NCBI GenBank assembly: GCA_030524545.1
Contig: JAUNGM010000012.1
Location: 1-64,000, forward strand
Direction of reading: 5' to 3'
Length of the DNA stretch: 64,000 nucleotides
From: Eubacteriales bacterium
GTDB taxonomy: Bacteria; Bacillota; Clostridia; Lachnospirales; Lachnospiraceae
In this document: positions 1 to 8,148 of the stretch, in pieces
Numbering within the stretch: the stretch's first letter is position 1
Layout of the letters: each line of letters starts with the position of its first letter
Notes under the pieces: model-generated
What the model was told of the DNA's origin: nothing
Databases searched by the model: none
What the model saw: only the letters and a program-made list of their open reading frames with translations
Translations under genes and position numbers: made by a program

Positions 1-182
1 CTTACCAAAAAGGAGCCATTTTTTACCAGAAACACAAACTATTTTACACTACCCAACCAGTCCAGAAAAATATCCACATCCCCGTCTCGAATTATGAACT
101 ATTATTATACATAAATAAGTATTAGCAACATTAGGTACCAATTCCCAATATTAACTCTATACTCATGGTGCCAATAAAAGCA

Positions 183-1226
183 TTAAATATTGCCTAAAGA
201 GATAATAATATTGCTCTGCTGATACAGCCAGTCCGTAAATTCTTTCGGGCTGGCTGTTCTTTCTTTTACAGCCCGTTTTCTCTGCAACGCTTCTTTCTTG
301 AATGCTTCAAATGCGGTCAGCATTTCTTCCAGCCGGTCAGCCGGGAAGCCCGTTGTTCTCTTTGCTTTGTTGATCTTGTTGCGCCAGTTCTGGCACTCGT
401 TTTTGTATAGTAGATCGTAGTTGTTTTCTCTTGCCCTCTCGTCAAACTCCCTCTTGTTTTGAAGTGCCTGTTTCTTCCTGCACTTGTCGCTGCACAGTTC
501 GTACCGCTGGCTCTTTGCGAGGAAGATACGCCGACAGACTTTACACATTCGGAAGCACAGCCCCCAGTCATTCAGCCGGTTCAGGTAATAGGTTATCAGC
601 GGATAAAACGTGGCGTAGGCGGCGACACATTCTGTTGTGCGCCTGTTGTCTGGATACCAAAGGTCAAGCCGTGTTTCCGCTGCCGGTACGGAGCCAAATA
701 TCCGGCTGGAAATCTGGAATGGCTGCGGCCTGCCGGTATCGCTGTCAAATTGAAGCGGACTTCTCTGCTGAAAAGTCATGGTAAAGTTGCTCATTTTATC
801 CATGAAGCGGTCACAGGCTGCTGGTCTGTCCCGTGGTTCTCTTGCCCGCAGATATTCATTCCAGATACGGAAAGCAGCGTACATCCGCAGCGGATTGCCG
901 GTATCAAACTTTGTTTTCAGAAATTCCCCTGCGGCCTGCTCTAAGGCTGGCTGCTTCCAGCGGTTCGAGTGCAGGGCTTCCCGCAGCGGAGCCAGACCCA
1001 ACCGGTTCCATTCCCCATCAGGGTCGTGTTCAAACTCCGCGAGGAACGTTCCAAGCGGGCGGGTTGTATCGCACAGCACATCCGCATCCATATCTCCCTG
1101 TAAACGGAAGCGCACCTGTAATTCTTCCCCTATTAAAATCCGCTCTTTCATTTTCTTCCTGTCCAGCGTCAGGACAAACAAAATCCGGTCATAACACGGC
1201 TCATGCCGCACAAATTCCATTTCCAT
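183..1226 (-). CDS. DUF6076 domain-containing protein
   Basis: This 347-residue protein matches the DUF6076 family, which is common on mobile elements of Clostridia; its function is unknown. Residues about 227-250 hold a treble-clef-like zinc-binding cluster, C-x2-C followed by C-x3-C (CKVC ... CSDKC), as in CGNR/YHS-like fingers, followed by a basic, Lys/Arg-rich C-terminal helix region that could bind nucleic acid. ATG at 1226 is preceded by AGGAAAA; a second in-frame ATG lies two codons in. It is transcribed away from the mobilization genes and is separated from them by about 300 noncoding bases, so it is probably cargo with its own promoter. The family call rests on overall similarity remembered for the fold, not on a search. 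Confidence 0.7.
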   Translation of the reverse strand: MEMEFVRHEPCYDRILFVLTLDRKKMKERILIGEELQVRFRLQGDMDADVLCDTTRPLGTFLAEFEHDPDGEWNRLGLAPLREALHSNRWKQPALEQAAGEFLKTKFDTGNPLRMYAAFRIWNEYLRAREPRDRPAACDRFMDKMSNFTMTFQQRSPLQFDSDTGRPQPFQISSRIFGSVPAAETRLDLWYPDNRRTTECVAAYATFYPLITYYLNRLNDWGLCFRMCKVCRRIFLAKSQRYELCSDKCRKKQALQNKREFDERARENNYDLLYKNECQNWRNKINKAKRTTGFPADRLEEMLTAFEAFKKEALQRKRAVKERTASPKEFTDWLYQQSNIIISLGNI

Positions 1227-1528
1227 TCTATTTTCCTGCCTTTACTTATGGTAATTTTATAATTTTGTTATATCTGTTACACTCATGGTATCTTGAAAAC
1301 ATTGTTTTGTCAAGGAGAAGTCGCTAAGATGATTGCACATGGTAATTTCGTTCCATGCAGTACCTTGACAAGTGAATGACCGTCCAAAAGGGATATGACC
1401 GGCAGGAGAAGTGACGCATCCGGCGCACCAATGCAGGGAAACACCGCAGGAATGGGGCAGGATAACGGCTTTTGGGGAGAACGGCGACAGGAAGCATTTG
1501 AATGAATTTATAGTATGGGAGGAACTAA
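1227..1528. other. Divergent intergenic region upstream of DUF6076 and the HTH gene
   Basis: No convincing gene is visible. A possible 16-codon reading frame (ATG 1331, preceded by AAGGAGAAG) lies inside it but has no support beyond the ribosome-binding-site-like sequence. The region must hold promoters for the minus-strand DUF6076 gene and perhaps for the plus-strand HTH gene. A 14-base string, GAAGCATTTGAATG at 1491-1504, recurs at 4203-4216 where it includes the start of the CHC2 primase gene. Confidence 0.4.
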
Positions 1529-1753
1529 ATGAGCGATAACAAGAGATTAAAGGATTATGATGATCTTCCGCTGGTTCTGGACGTGGCGGACATCCGGCGC
1601 ATTATGGGAATTTCCAGAGTGAGCGCCTATGAGCTGGTTCATACTCCCGGTTTTCCGGCGTTCAGAAGCGGCAGGCTGATTAAGGTCAGCAAAAAGGCGT
1701 TCTTTGACTGGATGGAAAAGGGTACGGAAACCGTACCGAAAGACAACAAATGA
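1529..1753 (+). CDS. Helix-turn-helix (excisionase-type) DNA-binding protein
   Basis: A 74-residue protein of the MerR/excisionase winged-HTH type. The pattern of a predicted helix (VADIRRIMGISRVSAYELVH), then a PAFRSGRLIKVSKKAFFDWM wing and last helix, is characteristic of Xis-like and AlpA-like regulators. ATG 1529 has a good ribosome binding site (GGGAGG, spacing 6). It sits at the start of the mobilization operon rather than beside the integrase, so it is more likely a regulator of mob genes than the excisionase. The element has a second, integrase-linked protein of this kind at 6429. Confidence 0.8.
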   Translation: MSDNKRLKDYDDLPLVLDVADIRRIMGISRVSAYELVHTPGFPAFRSGRLIKVSKKAFFDWMEKGTETVPKDNK

Positions 1754-1828
1754 GCGCATGGTATCTTTCCCTATCTGGAATACTGCCGCCCTTTTCAAAG
1801 GCGCATACAGAGGGGAAAAACCTTGAAA

Positions 1829-1912
1829 ATGACACCGAAACGCTACACCAAAACCGTCTATCTGCGTATGTCGGATAGAAACGGGGAAAGGAGCCAATTA
1901 CGCCGAGAATGA
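1829..1912 (+). CDS. Possible 27-residue small ORF overlapping the next gene
   Basis: ATG 1829 opens a 27-codon frame whose TGA (1910-1912) overlaps the ATG (1909) of the following gene as ATGA, a typical translational coupling. The peptide is basic (MTPKRYTKTVYLRMSDRNGE...). The following gene has no ribosome binding site at its ATG, which would make sense if it depends on translation of this frame. The purine-rich AGAGGGG lies about 11 bases upstream of the ATG. It could equally be chance; there is no family match. Confidence 0.35.
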   Translation: MTPKRYTKTVYLRMSDRNGERSQLRRE

Positions 1913-2151
1913 GCAAGAAGCGCCGGTTGGAGTGGTCTTTCTTCTTAAATGACCGCAACCGTGTCACTTATAACGAGTTATGCCGCAGATGCCGCCATGA
2001 CTGCAAACAGAGCTTCCGGGCAGTCGTGATCGAATGTCCGAAGTATCTTTCCAAGCGTTCCCGCAAAGAAGCGGAGAAAAAGAGGGAAAACGGAACAGAG
2101 CCGGAAACGGCAGAAATCCCTTTGGAACAAAGGGCGCACTTCTATACATAG
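1909..2151 (+). CDS. Small cysteine-containing protein of mobilizable elements
   Basis: An 80-residue basic protein. The N-terminal half has a short Cys pattern, C-x2-C-x3-C (CRRCRHDC), then a second Cys (IECPKY), consistent with a small zinc-binding fold; the C-terminal half is charged and low in complexity. I recognise similar small ORFs upstream of MobA/MobL in related elements but know no function. Start ATG 1909 overlaps the stop of the preceding 27-codon frame. It may contribute to relaxosome control because it directly precedes the oriT candidate; that is inference from position. Confidence 0.55.
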   Translation: MSKKRRLEWSFFLNDRNRVTYNELCRRCRHDCKQSFRAVVIECPKYLSKRSRKEAEKKRENGTEPETAEIPLEQRAHFYT

Positions 2152-2243
2152 TCTAAAGACCATGTATCGTGCGTCCTGCGGAGCTTGCCCCCTGACCGCT
2201 GACAGCATCAGCAATCCGGGGGCCTGCGTCACTTCGTTCCGTA

Positions 2244-2329
2244 CAAGGGGCTGCACCCCTTGCGCCGCTAAAGCGGCTATCCCTGCGCACCCGCCAAAAA
2301 GATACACCCGCTTTGCGTCTGTATCTTTT
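2244..2329. other. Candidate origin of transfer (oriT): three hairpins upstream of mob genes
   Basis: Three perfect inverted repeats follow one another in a 259-base gene-free stretch: CAAGGGG/CCCCTTG (2244-2250 and 2256-2262), GCCGCT/AGCGGC (2264-2269 and 2272-2277) and AAAAGATACA/TGTATCTTTT (2297-2306 and 2320-2329). Between them runs a GC-rich stretch (CTATCCCTGCGCACCCGCC). Position just upstream of DUF3847-mobA and the hairpin-plus-conserved-stretch layout are typical of MobQ-family oriTs, where the relaxase binds a hairpin and nicks nearby. The nick site cannot be identified from sequence alone. Confidence 0.55.
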
Positions 2330-2361
2330 CATCGGGTTTGATAGACGAATACCGACACCTT

Positions 2362-2390
2362 GACCGTTATCCATACGGTCATTTTTATTT
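2362..2390 (+). terminator. Hairpin with T-rich tail before the DUF3847 gene
   Basis: GACCGT (2362-2367) and ACGGTC (2375-2380) form a 6-base stem around a 7-base loop, followed by ATTTTTATTT. It lies 20 bases upstream of the ribosome binding site for the DUF3847-mobA operon, so it may terminate transcription entering through the oriT region or act as an attenuator. Confidence 0.45.
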
Positions 2391-2410
2391 CAGAGCAAAG
2401 GAGTGAGAAC

Positions 2411-2716
2411 ATGAGCAAATCTTTGGAAGAATTACAGAGAGAGTACGAGGAAAACACCGCCAAGCTGGAACAGGAAAAACGGAAGCTGCGCCGACTGGAA
2501 AACCGAAAATCCTATCTGGACAGCGGTTCCCGCAAGCAGCGCAGCCACCGGCTGATTACCCGTGGGGCGGCGGTTGAGAGCGTCATGCCGGAAGTGAAGA
2601 TACTGACCGAACAGGAGTTTTATTCCCTAATGGAGCGCATTGCCGAATGGCAACCGGTTCAGAACATGGTACGGCTTGCGGTTGAAAATCACAGCCAGCC
2701 GCAGGACGGTAACTGA
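2411..2716 (+). CDS. DUF3847 domain-containing protein
   Basis: A 101-residue protein with a long N-terminal coiled coil (LEELQREYEENTAKLEQEKRK, then basic residues) and a C-terminal helical region. DUF3847 proteins are found immediately upstream of MobA/MobL relaxases and are thought to be relaxosome accessory proteins, comparable to MobB/MobC; that role is inferred. ATG 2411 has AAAGGAGTGAG at proper distance, better than any upstream start. The stop is 2 bases before the relaxase ATG, so the two are one operon. Confidence 0.8.
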   Translation: MSKSLEELQREYEENTAKLEQEKRKLRRLENRKSYLDSGSRKQRSHRLITRGAAVESVMPEVKILTEQEFYSLMERIAEWQPVQNMVRLAVENHSQPQDGN

Positions 2717-2718
2717 CG

Positions 2719-4191
2719 ATGGCGCTTTATCATTTAACGGTCAGCCAGATCAGGCGCAGCGCCGGACAGAGCGCCATTGCCGCCGCAGCTTACCGAGCCG
2801 GGGAGCGTCTTTACAGCGATTACTACGGCGAGTACAGCGACTACACCCGCAAGGGCGGCGTGATCTGTTCCGAAATTTTGTTGCCGCCCCATGCCCCGCC
2901 GGAATACCAGGACCGGGCGACTTTGTGGAATACGGTGGAACAGGTGGAGAAGCACCCGAAAGCGCAGCTTGCTTACAGCTTTGATATTGCTTTGCAGAAT
3001 GAACTTTCGCTGGAAGAAAACATTGCGCTGGCGAGGGAGTTTGTGCAGCGCTGTCTGGTGGACAAAGGCATGATTGCCGATTTTGCCGTCCATGCCCCGG
3101 ACAAGGAGGACGGCGGCATCCCCAACCCGCACTTCCATGTGATGACGACCATGCGCCCCATCAATCCCGACGGCACATGGGGACAGAAGCAGCGCCGAGA
3201 ATATGTGCTTGACGATGAGGGAAACCGGGTGCTGGATAAGAACGGCAAGCCCATGTTCAACGCCGTACCCACTACCGACTGGGGCAGCCCGGAAACGCTG
3301 GAAGAATGGCGGGAAGCATGGTGCCGGATGGTCAATGAGAAGTTTGCGGAAAAGGGGCTGGATGTCCGTATCGACCACCGCTCCTATGTGCGGCAGGGGC
3401 TTGACCTGATCCCCACCGTCCATGAGGGGCCGACTGTCCGGCAGATGGAAGCAAAGGGCATCCGTACCGACAAGGGCGAACTGAACCGCTGGATTAAGGC
3501 GACTAACCGGCTGATGCTGGATATAAAGAAGAAAATCAAATCCCTGTTCGGCTGGATTTCAGAAGTCAAAGAGGAACTTTCCAAACCTAAGACACCGAGC
3601 CTTGCCGACCTGCTGATCTCCTATTATCAGGACAGGAACGCCGGGGCATGGAGCCAGAAAGCCAAAGGCAAGAACCTGAAAGAATTTGCGGAAGCGGTCA
3701 GCTACCTGATGGAAAACAAGCTGCTGACGCTGGAAGCGTTGGAATCCCGCCTGTCCGCTGTCAGCACAGAGTTTGACACATTGAGCGACACCATGAAAGC
3801 GAAGTCAGCCCGGATGAAAGAATTGCAGGAGTTGATACGGCAGGCCGAGAACTACAAGCGGCTGAAGCCGGTGTATGACGAGCTGAACGGTATCAAGTGG
3901 AAAAAACAGCGGGAGAAATTTGAAACCGCCCATGACGCTGATCTGCGGCTGTTTTACACCGCCCGCCGGATTTTGAAAGAGAAGCTGGGCGGGAAGCCCA
4001 TTGCCCTGATCGCATGGAAACAGGAGTATGACCAGCTGCAAGCAGAGTATGCCAAGCTATCCCCGCAGTATAAGCCGTTGCGGGAGGATTTGATGAAAAT
4101 GCGTCAGGTGCAGTACCACCTTGACCGGGCATTGCAGCGGCGACAGCCGGAACAGGAAGCGCCGAAAAAGAAACAGGATATAGAACTATGA
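2719..4191 (+). CDS. mobA: MobA/MobL family (MOBQ) relaxase
   Basis: A 490-residue relaxase that would nick the element at oriT and pilot the strand during mobilization. Residues 1-230 are the MobA/MobL catalytic domain: N-terminal MALYHLTVSQIRRSAGQSAI with AAAYRAGERL, and the metal-binding histidine motif III NPHFHVM near residue 136. The C-terminal half (about 260-490) is helical and charged, consistent with the accessory or coiled-coil part. No primase domain is fused; a separate CHC2 primase follows. Length is usual for the family. It directly follows the DUF3847 gene and precedes the primase by 19 bases. Confidence 0.92.
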   Translation: MALYHLTVSQIRRSAGQSAIAAAAYRAGERLYSDYYGEYSDYTRKGGVICSEILLPPHAPPEYQDRATLWNTVEQVEKHPKAQLAYSFDIALQNELSLEENIALAREFVQRCLVDKGMIADFAVHAPDKEDGGIPNPHFHVMTTMRPINPDGTWGQKQRREYVLDDEGNRVLDKNGKPMFNAVPTTDWGSPETLEEWREAWCRMVNEKFAEKGLDVRIDHRSYVRQGLDLIPTVHEGPTVRQMEAKGIRTDKGELNRWIKATNRLMLDIKKKIKSLFGWISEVKEELSKPKTPSLADLLISYYQDRNAGAWSQKAKGKNLKEFAEAVSYLMENKLLTLEALESRLSAVSTEFDTLSDTMKAKSARMKELQELIRQAENYKRLKPVYDELNGIKWKKQREKFETAHDADLRLFYTARRILKEKLGGKPIALIAWKQEYDQLQAEYAKLSPQYKPLREDLMKMRQVQYHLDRALQRRQPEQEAPKKKQDIEL

Positions 4192-4210
4192 CATTTACGG
4201 GAGGAAGCAT

Positions 4211-4936
4211 TTGAATGTATTTGAAGCGGTGAAGCAGTCCGTCACTACCCGGCAGGCTGCTTCTTACTATGGAATACGGGTAGGGAGAAACGGCATGGCC
4301 TGCTGTCCGTTTCACAATGACAGAACGCCCAGCATGAAAGTGGACAGCCGCTATTATTGCTTCGGCTGCGGCGCTTCCGGGGATGTGATCGACTTTGCCG
4401 CTTCCCTGCATGGTTTGGGAAAACGGGATGCGGCAGTCAGGCTGGCAGAGGATTTTTCAATCCCCTATGACGGAGCCAGCTGCACACCGGCAGCAAAGAG
4501 AATACCGCCCAAACCTACGCCGGAGCAGAGGTTACGGCAGACGGAACAGCATTGCTTCAAAGTGCTATGTGATTATCTGCATCTATTGGAACGCTGGAAA
4601 ATCGAATATGCTCCACAGCCACAGGATGCCGTCTGGCATCCTCTTTTTGTGGAAGCGTTGCAAAAAATCAGCTATGTAGAATATCTGCTGGATATTTTGC
4701 TATTTGGAGAAATGGAAGAAAAAGCGGCTCTGATTGCCGAACAGGGAAAGGAGGTGGTGCGGCTTGAACAGCGAATTTCAGAGCTTGCCGCCAGCAACGC
4801 AGGAAGCGGTCTTGCGGACGATGGACACAATAGAACCGGCGCAGACACAAGAAGAAATCCGGGAGATGCTGGAGGGGACGCAAAAAGGCGGCGTGAAGAA
4901 CAGCATCAAGAACTGTCTGACGGTGTTTCAGCATGA
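4211..4936 (+). CDS. CHC2 zinc-finger DNA primase-like protein
   Basis: A 241-residue protein whose residues about 32-60 match the CHC2 primase zinc finger: CCPFHNDRTPS, then YYCFGCGASGDVIDF, giving the Cys-His-Cys-x2-Cys set. The TOPRIM catalytic domain of full DnaG is absent, so it is a minimal, element-type primase or a DNA-binding partner of the VirE helicase that overlaps its end. The start is TTG at 4211 behind GGGAGGAAGCAT; no ATG is better placed. The 3' end overlaps the VirE gene by 173 bases in another frame, which implies translational coupling of replication genes. Confidence 0.85.
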   Translation: MNVFEAVKQSVTTRQAASYYGIRVGRNGMACCPFHNDRTPSMKVDSRYYCFGCGASGDVIDFAASLHGLGKRDAAVRLAEDFSIPYDGASCTPAAKRIPPKPTPEQRLRQTEQHCFKVLCDYLHLLERWKIEYAPQPQDAVWHPLFVEALQKISYVEYLLDILLFGEMEEKAALIAEQGKEVVRLEQRISELAASNAGSGLADDGHNRTGADTRRNPGDAGGDAKRRREEQHQELSDGVSA

Positions 4937-6160
4937 CCCTCTGCTGCGCGGGGCGGTCAGCCTTAATCTGCTGTCAGAGCAGATCGACATCGTAAAGCCG
5001 TTGGGCTGGGAGCGAACTAGCGACACACTGACCGACATGGATATGAATTATCTGCTTCTGTATCTGGAAGAACACTACGGACTTACCAGCGAGAAAAAGA
5101 TGCAGAGCGCCCTTAAAATCGTAGCCAATGAAAACCGCTACCATCCCGTCAGGGATTATCTGAACGGCCTGCAATGGGACGGAACCGAGCGCATCCGCTA
5201 TGCTCTGCATCACTTTCTGGGAGCCGATACGGACGATTACACCTTTGAAGCCCTGAAACTGTTTATGATGGGAGCCATCCGGCGGGTATTTCAGCCGGGG
5301 AGCAAGTTTGAAGTCATGCTCTGTCTGGTAGGCGGTCAGGGAGCCGGGAAATCCACCTTTTTCCGGCTGCTGGCAGTCAAGGACGAATGGTTTTCAGACG
5401 ATTTGAAGAAGCTGGACGATGAAAACGTGTACCGAAAGCTGCAAGGGCATTGGATTATGGAAATGTCGGAGATGATCGCCACCGCCAACGCCAGAAGCAT
5501 TGAGGAAATCAAGTCGTTTCTAAGCCGCCAGAAAGAAACCTACAAAGTGCCGTATGAAACCCATCCGGCAGACCGGCTCCGTCAATGCGTGTTTGGAGGA
5601 ACCACCAACCGGCAGGACTTTCTGCCCCGTGACCGCACCGGCAACCGGCGCTTTATTCCCGTGACCGTGTACCCGGAACGGGCGGAGGTTCACATACTGG
5701 ACGATGAAGCGGCGGCGAGGGCGTATATCAGCCAGATGTGGGCGGAAGCCATGACGATTACCGCAGTGGAAAATATAAGCTGTCATTCAGCACAGAAATG
5801 AACGCTTATCTGAAAGCCCACCAGCAGGATTTTATGCAGGAGGACACACAGGCTGGTATGATCTACGCCTATTTGGAGGACTACACCGGGGATAGAGTAT
5901 GTTCCAAACAGCTTTACGAGGAAGCATTGGGGAACTGCAATCCTCCGGCAGAGTGGGAAACACGGGTAATCTGCGAGATTATGAATACCGGCATCGCAAA
6001 CGGCAGCATACAGGGCTGGACGGCCTACAAAAGCCCTAAGAGATATAAGAAATACGGTTCACAAAAAGGCTGGGAGCGTGTCAACCAGCCCCCAGCAGAC
6101 AAGGACGGTTTTCGGGAAATCACGGAGGATGAAGCCCGACAGATGGAGCTTCCATTCTGA
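4764..6160 (+). pseudogene. VirE/VapE family P-loop helicase-like protein, broken by a frameshift
   Basis: The frame from TTG 4764 (AAAGGAGGTGGTGC upstream) encodes a VirE-domain ATPase, with Walker A GGQGAGKST and the following KLDDENVYRKLQGHWIMEMSE region. At 5757-5761 the reading frame is lost: ATT ACC runs into a stop at 5799-5801, whereas adding one T gives ATT TAC CGC AGT GGA AAA and continues in the third frame to 6160 with the expected C-terminal part (KLSFSTEMNAYLKAHQQDF...). The missing base is in a TT run, so either a true inactivating deletion or a sequencing error is possible. The role would be helicase or initiator for element replication with the CHC2 primase. The C-terminal fragment alone would start at best from a weak internal site. 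Confidence 0.85.
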
Positions 6161-6170
6161 AAAAGCCGCC

Positions 6171-6356
6171 GGTTGACAGTTTGGTTGACGTTTCAGTTGA
6201 CAGTCGGTTGACAGGAAAAATCCTGATATTTCAGGCACTTCTCCCCTTTGTCAACCATGTCAACCAAGAAATCAAAGAAAAAGTAAAATAGAATAATAGA
6301 GCGCATGCGGATTGTTTTCAAAGTCTTTTGTGCCGGTTGACACGGTTTGGTTGACA
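6171..6356. repeat. Eight GTTGAC iterons (six direct, two inverted)
   Basis: Copies of (G)GTTGAC(A) lie at 6171-6178, 6183-6189, 6196-6202, 6206-6213, 6335-6342 and 6349-6356; inverted GTCAACC copies are at 6250-6256 and 6259-6265. An AT-rich stretch (6266-6301) lies between the inverted and last direct copies. The array starts 10 bases after the primase-helicase genes and ends before xis. Iterons plus AT-rich DNA next to a primase/VirE pair is the layout of a replication origin in SaPI-like islands and phages; a role as an Xis/Int arm array is the alternative. Confidence 0.65.
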
Positions 6357-6428
6357 TTGGAGCAGCCTGCGCCACACCAGCCTGACATTACTTTGTCGGG
6401 CATATTTCATTTATGGAGGTAAATGCCT

Positions 6429-6623
6429 ATGAAAGAAATTCCCATCTGGGAAAAGAGCAATCTTAGCCTGGAAGAAGCGGCAGCCTATTCTGGGATTGGA
6501 GTAAACAAACTGCGGGACATTACCAACGATCAAAATTGTCGGTTTGTCTTGTGGGTAGGAAATAAACGATTGATTAAGCGCCGCCTGTTCGATCAGTACA
6601 TCGAGCAGGCGTATTCAATTTAA
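6429..6623 (+). CDS. xis: Excisionase (Tn916 Xis-like)
   Basis: A 64-residue winged-HTH protein (SLEEAAAYSGIGVNKLRDI, then FVLWVGNKRLIKRRLFDQYI) of the Tn916 excisionase type. It would bend DNA at the element end and steer the integrase to excision. ATG 6429 is preferred over ATG 6423 because GGAGGT at 6415-6420 is 8 bases upstream of it but only 2 bases from 6423. It lies 100 bases upstream of int on the same strand, the standard Tn916-family order. Confidence 0.88.
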   Translation: MKEIPIWEKSNLSLEEAAAYSGIGVNKLRDITNDQNCRFVLWVGNKRLIKRRLFDQYIEQAYSI

Positions 6624-6658
6624 TGCTATCTAATTGCAAATAAGTGATGTAAAATACA

Positions 6659-6695
6659 GCCTTGATATGATACAATAGGTGTGTCATATCAAGGC
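6659..6695. promoter_or_regulatory. Perfect 12-base inverted repeat between xis and int
   Basis: GCCTTGATATGA (6659-6670) and TCATATCAAGGC (6684-6695) form a perfect 12-base stem with a 13-base loop. It is followed by TCTTTCC rather than a T-run, so it is a weak terminator at best. It may attenuate xis-int readthrough, protect the mRNA, or be an operator for the integrase gene. Confidence 0.55.
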
Positions 6696-6723
6696 TCTTT
6701 CCATCACGGAAAGGAGTTTGACA

Positions 6724-7923
6724 ATGTCCGAGAAGCGCAAAGACAATAAAGGAAGAATCCTGCGGACAGGAGAGAGCCAGAGAAAAGACCTGATTTATCA
6801 GTACCGATACACAGATATTCGTGGAAAGCGGCAGACCGTTTATTCTTCTGATCTGAAAGAGCTTAGGGAAAAAGAAAAGGAGATTCAGAAGCAGCTTGAC
6901 GATGGCATTGACTATGCGGCTGGGCAGATTACTGTAATACAGCTATTGGAACGCTATATCAGTTTGAAGCAGGGTGTTCGATATAACACCAAAGTCGGGT
7001 ACAATTTTGTATTGAATCTGATTAAGAAAGAAGATTTTGGATACCGGCAGATTCGGGATATTAAAGTATCGGATGCCCAGAAGTGGATTATGAAACTCCA
7101 TAGCGACGGCAAGGGGTACAGCACGATTACAAGCGTCAGGGGCGTTGTCAAACCGGCGTTTCAGATGGCTTATAACGAAGATATTATCCGAAAAAATCCT
7201 TTTGATTTCAAATTGGTAGATGTTGTTCCCAATGATTCGCAGAAGCGTATTGCCATGACTGACGAGCAGCAAAAAATCTGGATGGACTTTATTCGGGAGG
7301 ATAAGACCTACTGCAAGTATTATGATGAATTTGTCGTGCTGTTGGGAACCGGGATGCGTGTCAGTGAATTTTGCGGATTGACCAAGAGCGATCTTGACTT
7401 TGAAAATCGCAGAATCCGTGTCGATCATCAGCTTGTCCGGGAACGTGGCGGCAAATACTACGTGGAGAAAACCAAGACCGAGTGCGGTATCCGCTTTATC
7501 CCAATGACCGATGATGTGTACCAAAGTCTGAAAAATATCCTTGCCAATCGCTGGAAAATGAAAACGGAGATTATCGTAGACGGGTACAGCGGTTTCAGTC
7601 TGATTGACAAAGACTGTCATCCGAAAGTGGCGCTGCATATTGAGAATGAAATGCGGTGGGCGATGAAGAAGTATAAGAAGCTGCATCCAGAACAGCCCTT
7701 GCCGCATATTACCCCTCATGTGTTTCGTCACACGTTCTGTACGAATATGGCAAATAAGGGTATGGATATTAAGACTTTGCAATATCTGATGGGACATTCT
7801 GATGTGGGTGTTACGCTGAATGTCTATACTCATGCCAGCTATGACCGGGCTGTTGAACAGATGGCAAAAATCGTTGATTTGAGCGAGCAACGAGGAAAAT
7901 TCGCTGCTTGCAGCGGAATTTGA
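6724..7923 (+). CDS. int: Tyrosine recombinase/integrase (Tn916 Int family), element 1
   Basis: A 399-residue site-specific integrase. The N-terminal part is the arm-binding (AP2-like) domain (residues about 1-55, KGRILRTGESQRKDLIYQYRY), then a core-binding SAM-like domain, then the catalytic domain with Arg in TGMRVSEFCGL, HVFRHTF (H-x-x-R), GHSDVGVT and the nucleophile Tyr in NVYTHASYD. ATG 6724 follows GGAAAGGAGTTTGACA. It is clearly homologous to the integrase at 61565 (shared SDGKGYS, PAFQMA, MGVSEFCGL-like blocks), matching the finding that both lie upstream of the same target gene start. Confidence 0.95.
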   Translation: MSEKRKDNKGRILRTGESQRKDLIYQYRYTDIRGKRQTVYSSDLKELREKEKEIQKQLDDGIDYAAGQITVIQLLERYISLKQGVRYNTKVGYNFVLNLIKKEDFGYRQIRDIKVSDAQKWIMKLHSDGKGYSTITSVRGVVKPAFQMAYNEDIIRKNPFDFKLVDVVPNDSQKRIAMTDEQQKIWMDFIREDKTYCKYYDEFVVLLGTGMRVSEFCGLTKSDLDFENRRIRVDHQLVRERGGKYYVEKTKTECGIRFIPMTDDVYQSLKNILANRWKMKTEIIVDGYSGFSLIDKDCHPKVALHIENEMRWAMKKYKKLHPEQPLPHITPHVFRHTFCTNMANKGMDIKTLQYLMGHSDVGVTLNVYTHASYDRAVEQMAKIVDLSEQRGKFAACSGI

Positions 7924-8148
7924 CGAGTGCCGGACAGAGAGGGATTTATCCCTCACGCAAGCAGATTGACAAGCTGGAACAGCGGAGAAAATCAGGTTGA
8001 TCGTACACCAATTACTACACCATTTGCCCGGAAATTTGCGCAGATTTATGGAGAGTTGCGTAGGTTTTGGGAAAATACAAAAATCAAAGAAAGTGCCAAA
8101 AAGACCGGAATTACCGGGTTTTACAGGCTTATAAAGGGATATAAAATT

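Noticed and set aside
1..180. Search for the left attachment site of element 1
   Set aside because: No copy of TGCCACGGCA or of the phosphatase start is visible in the first bases; the left end must be outside the window.
1491..4216. Repeat GAAGCATTTGAATG at 1491-1504 and 4203-4216
   Set aside because: Only two copies in unlike contexts, one covering a start codon; could be chance or a duplicated gene start, not enough to call a functional repeat.
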